From Actinomycetes bacterium (lineage in GTDB: Bacteria; Actinomycetota; Actinomycetes; S36-B12; UBA10799): a stretch of 6,158 nucleotides of DNA. This document shows, in pieces, positions 1 to 5,950 of this stretch (its first letter is position 1; the number at the start of each line of letters is the position of its first letter). The stretch lies in assembly GCA_029779995.1 (NCBI GenBank), contig JAKOZM010000026.1:1-6158 (forward strand). Reading direction: 5' to 3'. The position numbers and the translations under genes are program-made. The notes under the pieces are model-generated. The model had not been told where the DNA came from and searched no databases. It saw only the letters and a list, made by a program, of their open reading frames with translations.

Positions 1-175
1 GAGCCCCCTCCAGGACGGTCTGGAAACGATCTTGGGCTCGGGTGGACGGCTGCTCTGCCACAGGCAGCCACGTCGAGGATCTGTCCAATAGACCGTGCCG
101 TGAATGGATGTTGAGCGGGCGTGACGTCGGCTGACTGTTCTGTGGTGCGCGCCGTGCCCCAGTGGGGATTTGTGT

Positions 176-184
176 CTGTCCACA
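176..184 (+). promoter_or_regulatory. Possible DnaA-box-like 9-mer
   Basis: CTGTCCACA matches the TTGTCCACA DnaA-box consensus at 8 of 9 positions. It lies 51 bases before the HNH gene start and points the opposite way to the boxes around dnaB. It is a single, inexact site, so chance is a realistic explanation. Confidence 0.25.
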
Positions 185-222
185 GTTCTTGTTCGGCGGC
201 TCGTTTTGTCGTACGTGCGTTC

Positions 223-228
223 TAGCAT
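223..228 (+). promoter_or_regulatory. Probable -10 element of a leaderless promoter for the HNH gene
   Basis: TAGCAT fits the actinobacterial -10 pattern TANNNT. Its last base is followed by exactly six bases (GGGGGT) and then the ATG at 235, so transcription starting at the usual distance would begin on the A of the start codon. There is no Shine-Dalgarno sequence, which agrees with a leaderless message. I see no good -35 match at 16-19 bases spacing; TTGTCG at 206-211 is too close. Confidence 0.5.
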
Positions 229-234
229 GGGGGT

Positions 235-1341
235 ATGGATCAATCGATGGTTGCGGCGTGGGAGGCGATGCTGCCCGACGGTGACCCGCTGGAGGTCGCG
301 AAGGCCGCCGAGGCGATGATCGGGTTCTTCCACGCCCAGCAGCTGGTGGCGTTGCATCAGGTGTACCAGGACTCCGAGGCTGGTGCCGACCCCGACGGTG
401 TGGTGGTGGATCCGTGCCCGCCGGAGATCGCCTGCGCGATGCTGTGGAGCCCGGGTGTGGCGTCGGCGATGGTTGATGTGGCGGTGGATGTGGTCACCGA
501 CCTGCCCGCGGTGCTGGCCGCGCTGGCTGAGGGCCGGATCGATCTGGGCAAGGTGCGGGAGATCATCCGCGCGACCTGCGGGTTGGAGCTGGCGGATCGG
601 CGGGAGGTGGCCGACCGGGCCATCACCTACGCGGCCGCCCACACGAAGTCGCAGCTGCGTCCGTGGCTGACCCGGCAGGTCGACCGGATCGACCCCGACG
701 CCGCCGAACGGCGCCGTAAGCGGGCCCGCAAACAGCGCGGGGTGTGGCTGACCCCGGAACCGGACGGGATGGCCACCCTGTCCGCCTACCTCACCGCCGA
801 AGAAGCCAGCGCCTGTATGGAGTCGGTGCGGGTGGCCTGCCGTTCCACCGACGGGTCGCGGGACGCCAACCAGGCCGACACGTTCGTGGAACTGTTGACG
901 GGGATCAGCCCGGCCCAGCAGGTCCCCGTGACGGTGATCATGACCGATCAGGGGGCGGAGATCGAAGGGTACGGCCCGATCAGTGATGGTCACGCCGCCG
1001 ATCTGCTGGCCCGGCTGCACACACCCTCGGTGACCGTCCTGACCCGCCCGCCCATGGGCATCCGCTACGCCCCCAACCTCGCGATGCGGCGGTATGTGCA
1101 GGTGAGGGATCGGCACTGCCGGTTCCCCGGCTGCCAGCGCCCCGCCCGAGGATGCGACCTCGACCACCTGACCCCCTGGCCGGCCGGGCCGACTGATGCC
1201 GACAACCTGGCGTGTCTGTGCCGGCACCATCACCGGATCAAAACCCACACCGGATGGACCGTCCGCAGACTCCCCGGCGGGATCCTGGAATGGACCAGCC
1301 CCACCGGACGGGTCAACCGCAGCACCCTCGAAGACCCCTGA
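235..1341 (+). CDS. HNH endonuclease domain protein, DUF222/13E12 repeat family
   Basis: A 368-residue protein of the actinobacterial DUF222-HNH family (13E12 repeat proteins of mycobacteria). The N-terminal two thirds is the alpha-helical DUF222 region (roughly residues 15-285), with a basic stretch at about 159-168 and the family-like NQADTFVELLTG segment at 212-223. The C-terminal HNH domain (about 291-345) has a CX4C pair (C295, C300), the DLDHL motif with likely catalytic H311, N324, and a CRHHHRIKT end with C329 and H331-H333. These are the metal-binding and nuclease positions of HNH enzymes, and none is missing. The protein is somewhat short for the family, where 400-500 residues is common, but looks complete at both ends. 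The family often exists in many dispersed copies per genome; its role is unsettled, with mobile-DNA or DNA-processing ideas proposed. The ATG at 235 is chosen because a -10-like TAGCAT ends six bases before it. The domain call is firm; the biological role is unknown. Confidence 0.93.
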   Translation: MDQSMVAAWEAMLPDGDPLEVAKAAEAMIGFFHAQQLVALHQVYQDSEAGADPDGVVVDPCPPEIACAMLWSPGVASAMVDVAVDVVTDLPAVLAALAEGRIDLGKVREIIRATCGLELADRREVADRAITYAAAHTKSQLRPWLTRQVDRIDPDAAERRRKRARKQRGVWLTPEPDGMATLSAYLTAEEASACMESVRVACRSTDGSRDANQADTFVELLTGISPAQQVPVTVIMTDQGAEIEGYGPISDGHAADLLARLHTPSVTVLTRPPMGIRYAPNLAMRRYVQVRDRHCRFPGCQRPARGCDLDHLTPWPAGPTDADNLACLCRHHHRIKTHTGWTVRRLPGGILEWTSPTGRVNRSTLEDP

Positions 1342-1357
1342 CCGGCCCTTCCCGCCC

Positions 1358-1378
1358 CCGGCGGTTCACACCGTCCGG
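1358..1378 (+). terminator. Hairpin after the HNH gene, probable terminator
   Basis: CCGGCGGT (1358-1365) pairs with ACCG-t-CCGG (1370-1378) across a TCAC loop, giving an 8-pair stem with one bulged T. It starts 17 bases after the HNH stop codon. A partly T-rich stretch (GTTGTTCTATT, 1391-1401) follows at a distance rather than directly, so this is not a textbook intrinsic terminator. A wider pairing, GACCGG (1340-1345) with CCGGTC (1375-1380), is an alternative fold that begins inside the stop codon. Confidence 0.45.
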
Positions 1379-1447
1379 TCGACCCCTCCTGTTGTTCTAT
1401 TCAGGTTTCGATTGGCGCGCCGGTGGAGAAGGTCATCCCGGTCGTGC

Positions 1448-1451
1448 GAGG
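1448..1451 (+). promoter_or_regulatory. Ribosome binding site deciding the hydrolase start
   Basis: GAGG lies seven bases before the GTG at 1459. The earlier in-frame GTG at 1423 has no comparable purine-rich sequence before it, so this site favours the later start. Confidence 0.5.
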
Positions 1452-1458
1452 CTGTGCC

Positions 1459-2328
1459 GTGGAACGATTCGTTGACTTGGGAGACGGTTCGCGGCTGTGG
1501 GTCGAGTTGAGCGGCAACCCCAGCGGCTCCCCGATTCTGCTCATCATGGGGGCCAACGCGTCCGGAATGGTATGGCCGCAGTCCCTGATCGACTCACTTG
1601 GTGAGGCGCACCAGGTCCTGCGGTACGACCATCGCGATACGGGGCGCTCGACCTGGGCGTTCGATGAGCGCCCTTACGCGGTGACTGATCTCGCGTCCGA
1701 CGCTGTGCGGGTGTTGGATGCCCTGTCCATCGAGCGGGCACACGTCGTAGGGATGTCGATGGGCGCCACTCTCGTGCAGTTGCTGCTGCTCGACCATCCT
1801 CAGCGATTGCTCTCGGCAACGGTATTCGCAGCGGCGGTCTTGGAGGGCGCCCCTGGGGCCGACGAGACGTTCGGTCACACCGATCCTCGACTCCTGAGGA
1901 TGTGGGAGCACCTCATGGATGAGCGCGAGCGGGACGCGGAGATCGAGTTTCGGGTGGAGCACTGGCGGTTGCTCAACGGCGACCGCGTGCCTTTCGACCC
2001 TTCGGAGTTCCGCCGGCTGGAACAGCGGGTCATCGCGCATGCGGGCCGTCACGACAACACCGCGGCTCACGCCCGTGCCGACGCGGCCGGACTCGATCGA
2101 GGCGCAGAGCTGGCAAGCGTGGGGGTACCGGTACTGGTGGTGGAGGCTCCGGAGGACCCAATCAACCCGCCGCCGGCCGCGGCTCTGCTGGCCGCGGCCA
2201 TTCCAGGTGCACAACTCGTGACGATTCCTGGCATGGGGCACGCAATCCCGGCAGCTGTCGAAGGGCCGCTGACGGCGGCGATAACCACGTTCCTCGCACC
2301 GATCGACGACGTGCGCGGAGGGCGGTGA
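1459..2328 (+). CDS. Alpha/beta fold hydrolase, esterase-like
   Basis: A 289-residue cytoplasmic alpha/beta hydrolase with no signal peptide or membrane segment. Counting from this start, the oxyanion-side strand and loop ILLIMGANASG is near residues 27-37, the signature YDHRDTGRST near 57-66, the nucleophile elbow GMSMG centres on Ser100, the acid is probably Asp233 (EDPINPP) and the histidine is His261 (GMGHAIP). The catalytic triad is therefore complete. The DHRDTGRS signature is shared with RdmC-like methylesterases (aclacinomycin methylesterase) and many unassigned actinobacterial hydrolases; the substrate cannot be read from the sequence. I prefer the GTG at 1459 because GAGG precedes it by seven bases and the protein then opens ERFVDLGDGSRLWVE, directly at the fold's first strand. 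An in-frame GTG at 1423 would add 12 residues. The gene stands alone: the HNH gene ends 117 bases upstream behind a hairpin, and the next gene is convergent. Confidence 0.9.
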   Translation: MERFVDLGDGSRLWVELSGNPSGSPILLIMGANASGMVWPQSLIDSLGEAHQVLRYDHRDTGRSTWAFDERPYAVTDLASDAVRVLDALSIERAHVVGMSMGATLVQLLLLDHPQRLLSATVFAAAVLEGAPGADETFGHTDPRLLRMWEHLMDERERDAEIEFRVEHWRLLNGDRVPFDPSEFRRLEQRVIAHAGRHDNTAAHARADAAGLDRGAELASVGVPVLVVEAPEDPINPPPAAALLAAAIPGAQLVTIPGMGHAIPAAVEGPLTAAITTFLAPIDDVRGGR

Positions 2329-2346
2329 CATCCTCGTAGCGACCCC

Positions 2347-2369
2347 GCCGGCCGACGTCTCTGGCCAGC
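2347..2369. terminator. Weak stem in the convergent gap, possible bidirectional terminator
   Basis: GCCGGCC (2347-2353) faces GGCCAGC (2363-2369) across a 9-base loop. On the + strand the stem has one C-A mismatch; on the minus strand the same position becomes a G-U pair, so the fold is better for the ATPase transcript. It sits in the 51-base gap between two convergent stop codons, where a shared terminator would be expected. There is no T tract on either side. Confidence 0.25.
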
Positions 2370-2379
2370 GATGCCCTCA

Positions 2380-3546
2380 TCACGTGGGTTGGCGCGCGAT
2401 GAACTCGGCCATCGTGGGCACCGTGAATGCGACCATGCCGTGCTCCGGAGCGTAGATGAGCCCCTTGTGGATCAGTTTGGCGCGGGTCGGACCGAAGGTC
2501 TGTAGAGATCCGCCGAGGCGTTCGGCGACCGTGGCTGTCGAACTCCCCCGGTCCTGGTCCTGGGCCATGGCCCGCAGGTACCTCTGCTCGGCACGCGTGG
2601 CGCGCTCCCACCGCGACCGGAAGAAGCCGTTGTCCAGCGCCCCCCGGCCATGGGCAGCACCCAACCGGGCATCGACCATCGTCAAGCGGCTGCCCTCAGC
2701 CGCATTCCAAGTCTCCTGCCCATACTGCTGCAGGAAGTAGGGGTACCCGCTGGTCTGAGCTACCAGATAGGCCACCGCATCGTCGTCCCAGGCGACTCCC
2801 TCCGCCTCCGCCGGCTGACGCAAGGCGCCCGCGGCGGCGGGCTCCGGCAACGAGCCCACCACGTCATAGGCGAACATCCGCTCGGTGTAGGAGCGCGCCT
2901 CGGCGAGGATCCGCGGGAGACTGGGAAGACCGGCCAGCGCCAGCAGGAACGGCCAGCCATCCTGCGTGGCCCGATGCGCGATCGTGCAGATCGCGGACAT
3001 CTCGTCGGCGCTCAGATCCTGCGCCTCGTCAATGAGGATTGCCAGCCCGCACCCGTCCTGCGCCAGTGACAGGTCCGCGACCAGTTTGTTGAGGTCGATG
3101 TGCAAGGTTCCCGTGTCGGCCCCACCGCCCGCATCGTTGCTCAGATCCAGGCCGAACGACCAGGTGCCCGTGCTGTCGTACGAGGCCCGTACGAAACTCG
3201 CCGCCGTCTTGAGTGCTTTTCGGATGCGCTGCCCAGCCTTCGGTGCGGCCAGGTCGCTCAGGGGCGCATGGAGTGCATCAGCAAGGGAGTCTCGCAGGGC
3301 CCGGTTGGGATCCGCTTCGACCTTGGCCACGAGCCATCCCTGCCGTGCTGCGGCAGCTGCCAGGTCGGATAGCAGAACCGTCTTGCCCACGCCCCGGAGT
3401 CCGTACAGGCACAGATGCTGGGCTGACCGCCCAGACTGCAGCCGGCTCAGAGCGACGTGCCACCTCTGTTGCTGTTCCTCACGGCCAACCAGTGCAGATG
3501 GTCGACGGCCGGCACCGGGCACATAGGGGTTCAGCAAGGGATCCAC
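2380..3546 (-). CDS. AAA+ ATPase with probable C-terminal winged helix, Orc/Cdc6-like layout
   Basis: A 388-residue soluble P-loop ATPase. It opens with NPYVPGAGRRPSALVGREEQ (6-25), where the VGRE box is the usual entry to AAA_16/Orc-type domains. The Walker A is GLRGVGKT (49-56, Lys55), the Walker B is LAILIDEAQ (168-176, Asp173 and Glu174), and a sensor-1-like strand LLALAGLP follows at 201-208. The second half carries segments I recognise as typical of a widespread ATP-binding protein family: TSGYPYFLQQYG (265-276), LDNGFFRSRWERAT (304-317), RYLRAMAQ (322-329) and a probable winged helix from about 335 to 385 ending KGLIYAPEHG and AFTVPTMAEFI. Length is normal and no key residue is missing. 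The family has no assigned role that I know. IDEAQ Walker B boxes occur in the STAND/MNS and Orc/Cdc6-related ATPases, so a DNA-binding switch is a reasonable guess only. The GTG start has no ribosome binding site but a -10-like TACATT six bases before it. It is last of three tandem leftward genes. Confidence 0.9.
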   Translation of the reverse strand: MDPLLNPYVPGAGRRPSALVGREEQQQRWHVALSRLQSGRSAQHLCLYGLRGVGKTVLLSDLAAAAARQGWLVAKVEADPNRALRDSLADALHAPLSDLAAPKAGQRIRKALKTAASFVRASYDSTGTWSFGLDLSNDAGGGADTGTLHIDLNKLVADLSLAQDGCGLAILIDEAQDLSADEMSAICTIAHRATQDGWPFLLALAGLPSLPRILAEARSYTERMFAYDVVGSLPEPAAAGALRQPAEAEGVAWDDDAVAYLVAQTSGYPYFLQQYGQETWNAAEGSRLTMVDARLGAAHGRGALDNGFFRSRWERATRAEQRYLRAMAQDQDRGSSTATVAERLGGSLQTFGPTRAKLIHKGLIYAPEHGMVAFTVPTMAEFIARQPT

Positions 3547-3550
3547 GCCG

Positions 3551-3603
3551 TGAATGTATCAAAGTATAGTGAATCGATATACCTCGGTAGATTTACCTAC
3601 AAT
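3551..3603. promoter_or_regulatory. AT-rich control region upstream of the AAA+ ATPase
   Basis: These 53 bases contain only 17 G or C by my count, about 32 percent, in an otherwise GC-rich window. On the minus strand they hold several -10-like hexamers: TATACT (3568 to 3563), TATATC (3581 to 3576) and TACATT (3558 to 3553). There is also a dyad, GTATA at 3564-3568 with TATAC at 3578-3582 (19 bases end to end), overlapping these elements, and an imperfect palindrome GGTAGATTTACC at 3586-3597. A repressor or activator operator would fit. No good -35 is visible at normal spacing. Confidence 0.45.
3553..3558 (-). promoter_or_regulatory. Probable -10 element of a leaderless promoter for the ATPase
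   Basis: TACATT (read leftward) fits TANNNT and is followed by exactly six bases and then the GTG start at 3546. No Shine-Dalgarno sequence precedes this start. TATACT ten bases further upstream is a closer match to the general consensus and would give a leader of about ten bases instead, so the two compete. Confidence 0.4.
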
Positions 3604-3605
3604 GC

Positions 3606-3616
3606 GCACGTCGTGC
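3606..3616. repeat. Short dyad GCACG-t-CGTGC in the gap before the ATPase
   Basis: A perfect 5+1+5 inverted repeat lies between the secreted-protein stop and the AT-rich region. With a one-base loop it cannot fold as a hairpin as written, so a protein-binding dyad is more likely than a terminator. It may also be chance at this length. Confidence 0.25.
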
Positions 3617-3640
3617 ATCGTGACTGGGCAGATCCTCATT

Positions 3641-4378
3641 TCACCTGACCCAGCTCTTCTTGCGAGCCGTGGTGCACCACCCGCACTCCATCAGGACAGC
3701 GCGCACTCTGGTGCCAGGTGTGGGCATCTTGGCCACCAGTCCCCGAAAGTCGCCCACATCGTTGATGAAGGACCGCTCGTGGAAAGTGCGCCAGCCATCG
3801 GGCGCGAGATAGTCCAGCCGCACCGTGCCGCCGGCCCCGATGCGGCCTCGCGTGGGAGTCTGCGCCACCGCCCGGCCTTCGACATGCCCCCAGCCGAACG
3901 TATGCTCGCGTGTGAGTTTCAGCTTCACGATGCGCGAGGGGTTCTGCCTGACGGTAACGGGAAGGGTGTCCAGGCCGACAGTCATTGAGCGCGAGTGTGC
4001 ACCCTCGACAGTCATCGAACTCTTCACCAGAAAGACACCCCTGCTCGCATCACTTTCGTCCGGGGCACAAATACTCCCGTGCAGCGTGCCCGTCAACGGA
4101 GCGCTCAACAATGTGTTCATGGATTCGTGGGTGAACGTCGCATTGCTGCCCATCTGCTGCAGCTCGGCATCCAGATAGATGCTGGAGAACTGGGGCCTCG
4201 AGTAGGTGATCGTCCATGGAATCTGGGCACACCCGGGACCATCAAATACTGCATCCCCGACGCTGTAGGCGATGTGCACCCCCGACAGATCCTGCTCCCC
4301 GGTGCCTGCTGCCTGGACAGGCGGCGCCATGCCCAATCCCACGACGACACCAAGCGCAACGATAAGTGCTCTTCTCAT
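3641..4378 (-). CDS. Secreted protein of unknown function with signal peptide
   Basis: A 245-residue protein I do not recognise. It begins with a typical Sec signal peptide: a basic MRR start, a hydrophobic core at residues 4-18 and a probable cut after VQA at residue 23. The mature part, about 222 residues, has no membrane anchor or lipobox and is rich in alternating hydrophobic strands, suggesting a beta-sandwich protein. Four cysteines (50, 104, 232, 235) could make two disulfides; the last two form CGWC ten residues from the C-terminus. The segment around 183-230 (GGTVRLDYLAPDGWRTF, then GTRVRAVL) resembles the strand pattern of Ig-like extracellular modules, an impression not tested by search. 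The ATG at 4378 is chosen because AGGGG stands five bases before it and the signal peptide begins there. The same reading frame stays open far upstream inside dnaB, but that part is a shadow of dnaB. The gene lies 98 bases after dnaB and 94 before the ATPase, all leftward. Confidence 0.85.
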   Translation of the reverse strand: MRRALIVALGVVVGLGMAPPVQAAGTGEQDLSGVHIAYSVGDAVFDGPGCAQIPWTITYSRPQFSSIYLDAELQQMGSNATFTHESMNTLLSAPLTGTLHGSICAPDESDASRGVFLVKSSMTVEGAHSRSMTVGLDTLPVTVRQNPSRIVKLKLTREHTFGWGHVEGRAVAQTPTRGRIGAGGTVRLDYLAPDGWRTFHERSFINDVGDFRGLVAKMPTPGTRVRAVLMECGWCTTARKKSWVR

Positions 4379-4383
4379 GGATT

Positions 4384-4388
4384 CCCCT
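4384..4388 (-). promoter_or_regulatory. Shine-Dalgarno sequence of the secreted-protein gene
   Basis: AGGGG, read leftward, ends five bases before the ATG at 4378. It fixes this start over in-frame codons further upstream. It also contrasts with dnaB and the ATPase gene, which have no such sequence. Confidence 0.7.
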
Positions 4389-4421
4389 AGGTCTGGCCGA
4401 ACGGCACCTTGTGAGCCTAGG
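4386..4421 (-). promoter_or_regulatory. Paired CCTAGG repeats in the upstream region of the secreted-protein gene
   Basis: Two CCTAGG copies (4386-4391 and 4416-4421) stand 30 bases apart. Each is its own reverse complement, so they can pair in RNA and enclose a small GCCG/CGGC stem at 4396-4405. The nearer copy overlaps the ribosome binding site, so pairing could affect translation. TAGGCT (4419 to 4414, leftward) within the far copy fits TANNNT and could be the -10; a -35 is not evident. Confidence 0.3.
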
Positions 4422-4449
4422 AAGAACCAGGAACGCCCGCCACCACCCC

Positions 4450-4458
4450 TGTGGACAA
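4450..4458 (-). promoter_or_regulatory. DnaA box, exact TTGTCCACA
   Basis: The minus strand reads TTGTCCACA, an exact match to the DnaA-box consensus of high-GC actinobacteria. It lies 18 bases past the end of dnaB, in the gap before the secreted-protein gene, in the same orientation as the boxes upstream of dnaB. Confidence 0.5.
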
Positions 4459-4476
4459 CTTGCCCGACAGCGGCGG

Positions 4477-5829
4477 CTACCCCCGATGCATGTCCACGAA
4501 CCGCGAGTAGTGGCCCTGGAAAGCGGTGACGATCGTTGCCGTCGGTCCGTTCCGGTGCTTGGCAACGATGATGTCCGCCTCCCCCATCCGCGGGCTGTCC
4601 TTCTCGTAGGCGTCTTCGCGGTGCAGCAAGATCACGACGTCCGCGTCCTGCTCGATCGAGCCGGACTCCCGCAGGTCGCTCATCATCGGCTTGCGGTCCG
4701 TGCGCTGCTCCGGACCACGGTTCAGCTGACTGATCGCGATGACCGGCACTTCCAGCTCCTTGGCCAGCAACTTGAGGGCGCGGGAGAACTCTGCGACCTC
4801 CTGCTGGCGCGACTCCACGCGCTTGCCCGAGCTCATGAGCTGCAGATAGTCGATGATGATCAGCCGCAGGTCGTTCTGCTGCTTCAGGCGTCGGCACTTG
4901 GCCCGGATCTCCATCATCGACATGTTGGGGGAGTCGTCGATGAACAAGGGCGCGTTGGAGACCGCCGACATGGTGTTCACCATCCGGGTCCACTGTTGTT
5001 CGTTGAGCGTGCCTGAGCGCATGTGGTGCAGCGGTAGTTCGCCCTGCGCACTGAGCAGGCGCATGACGATCTCATTCCGGCTCATCTCCAGGCTGAAGAT
5101 GGCGCTGGTCAGGCCGTGTTTGATGCTGCACGCCCGCGCAAAGTCCAAGCCCAATGTGGACTTGCCCATGGCGGGGCGGGCGGCAACGACGATCATCTGC
5201 CCCGGGTGCAGACCGTTCGTCAGCTTGTCGAGGTCGATGAAGCCCGTCGGGATGCCGATGATGTCGCCCGTGTGGTTCTTGATCGACTCCATCTCGGTGT
5301 AGACGCCCTCGAGCAGGTCGCTCAGTGGGGCGTAGTCCTCGGCCGTGCTGCGCTGGGTGATCTCGTACACCTCGGCCTGGGCGGCGTTGATGAGGTCCTC
5401 GACCTCACCCTCGCCGGCGTAGCCCGTCTGCACGATCCGGCTACCCACCTCGACCAAGCGCCGGCGCATGGACGCGTCGCGCACGATCTGGGCGTAGTAC
5501 GAGGCATTGGCGGTCAACGGGGGAGAGGCGACCAGGGTGTGCAGGTACGGCGCCCCTCCGATCCGCTGCAGCTCTCCGGAGGCCAGCAGGCCGGCCGACA
5601 CCGTGATCGCGTCGGCAGGCTCCCCGCGGGAATACAGGTCCAGGATGATGCGATACACCGTTTGGTGAGCCGGCATGTAGAAGTCGTCCTCGCGGAGCCG
5701 CTCCACGACATCGGCGATCGCATCCTTGCTGAGCATCATGGCTCCGAGAACGCACTGCTCCGCGGCGACGTCCTGCGGGGGAGTGCGATCGAAGGAAACC
5801 GATGGTGCGCGATCCACGTCCAGACTCAT
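4477..5829 (-). CDS. dnaB: Replicative DNA helicase DnaB
   Basis: A 450-residue hexameric helicase that unwinds DNA ahead of the replisome and works with DnaG primase. The N-terminal scaffold domain spans about residues 16-118 (PPQDVAAEQCVLGAMML is a hallmark start), followed by a linker and a RecA-like motor from about 190. Visible motifs are Walker A ARPAMGKS (217-224, Lys223), SLEMS with catalytic Glu248, Walker B LIIIDYLQLM (323-332, Asp327), PVIAISQLNR with the sensor Gln368, SDLRESGSIEQDADV (384-398), and KHRNGP at 424-429, supplying the Lys424 and Arg426 that reach into the neighbouring subunit's ATP site. Length is normal and no intein interrupts it, although inteins occur in some actinobacterial dnaB genes. 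The ATG at 5829 has no Shine-Dalgarno; a -10-like TAGAAC stands six bases before it. In many actinobacteria dnaB follows rpsF-ssb-rpsR-rplI, sometimes with a transporter gene between; nothing from that cluster is identifiable here. DnaA boxes lie upstream. Confidence 0.98.
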   Translation of the reverse strand: MSLDVDRAPSVSFDRTPPQDVAAEQCVLGAMMLSKDAIADVVERLREDDFYMPAHQTVYRIILDLYSRGEPADAITVSAGLLASGELQRIGGAPYLHTLVASPPLTANASYYAQIVRDASMRRRLVEVGSRIVQTGYAGEGEVEDLINAAQAEVYEITQRSTAEDYAPLSDLLEGVYTEMESIKNHTGDIIGIPTGFIDLDKLTNGLHPGQMIVVAARPAMGKSTLGLDFARACSIKHGLTSAIFSLEMSRNEIVMRLLSAQGELPLHHMRSGTLNEQQWTRMVNTMSAVSNAPLFIDDSPNMSMMEIRAKCRRLKQQNDLRLIIIDYLQLMSSGKRVESRQQEVAEFSRALKLLAKELEVPVIAISQLNRGPEQRTDRKPMMSDLRESGSIEQDADVVILLHREDAYEKDSPRMGEADIIVAKHRNGPTATIVTAFQGHYSRFVDMHRG

Positions 5830-5835
5830 GACAAC

Positions 5836-5841
5836 GTTCTA
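5836..5841 (-). promoter_or_regulatory. Possible -10 element of a leaderless dnaB promoter
   Basis: TAGAAC, read leftward, is followed by six bases (GTTGTC) and then the ATG at 5829. It keeps the TA of the TANNNT pattern but ends in C. The missing Shine-Dalgarno sequence supports a leaderless message; no convincing -35 is seen. A promoter further upstream, nearer the DnaA boxes, is also possible. Confidence 0.35.
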
Positions 5842-5893
5842 ACGCGGGGTTACGACATAACTCACCGTGAATGCTGCAGCTCCGCCCGAACCC

Positions 5894-5902
5894 TGTGGAC
5901 AA
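5894..5902 (-). promoter_or_regulatory. DnaA box 1 upstream of dnaB, exact match
   Basis: The minus strand reads TTGTCCACA exactly, 65 bases upstream of the dnaB start. A weaker copy (7 of 9) lies at 5917-5925 in the same orientation. Confidence 0.6.
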
Positions 5903-5950
5903 CGGGGTGCACGGGCTGTGGAGAGCGTGTGAGGACCCTTCATCACAAGC

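Larger units (their letters stand above)
1..234. other. Left-edge region without a confident gene
   Basis: No gene can be firmly called here. On the + strand, codons starting at base 2 stay open to a TAG at 89-91 and could be the last 29 codons of a gene that began outside the window. On the minus strand the same codon register is open from a GTG at 61 (or TTG at 88) to the left edge and could be an N-terminus reading VAEQPSTRAQDRFQTVLEGA. Neither has a convincing ribosome binding site or promoter, so I leave both uncalled. A perfect 5-base stem with a 3-base loop lies at 55-67 and an 11-base dyad (CCCCA-g-TGGGG) at 157-167. The last 60 bases are the upstream region of the HNH gene. Confidence 0.5.

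Noticed and set aside
1365..1401. A promoter for the hydrolase in the gap after the HNH gene
   Set aside because: TTCACA at 1365 and TTCTAT at 1395 resemble promoter elements, but the spacing is far outside the usual range, and the first lies inside the hairpin.
1594..2331. A 245-codon leftward frame opposite the hydrolase
   Set aside because: The + strand carries a complete catalytic triad in family order, while the minus frame shows no recognisable motif; long antisense frames are expected in GC-rich coding DNA.
2162..2611. A 149-codon leftward frame across the convergent gap
   Set aside because: It overlaps the ATPase C-terminus in another frame and the hydrolase 3' end in antisense, with no motif of its own.
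4379..4993. A 205-codon leftward extension of the secreted-protein frame into dnaB
   Set aside because: It runs in a shifted frame through the conserved motor domain of dnaB, has a shadow-like composition rich in Arg, Gly, Ala and His, and the downstream ATG has its own signal peptide and ribosome binding site.
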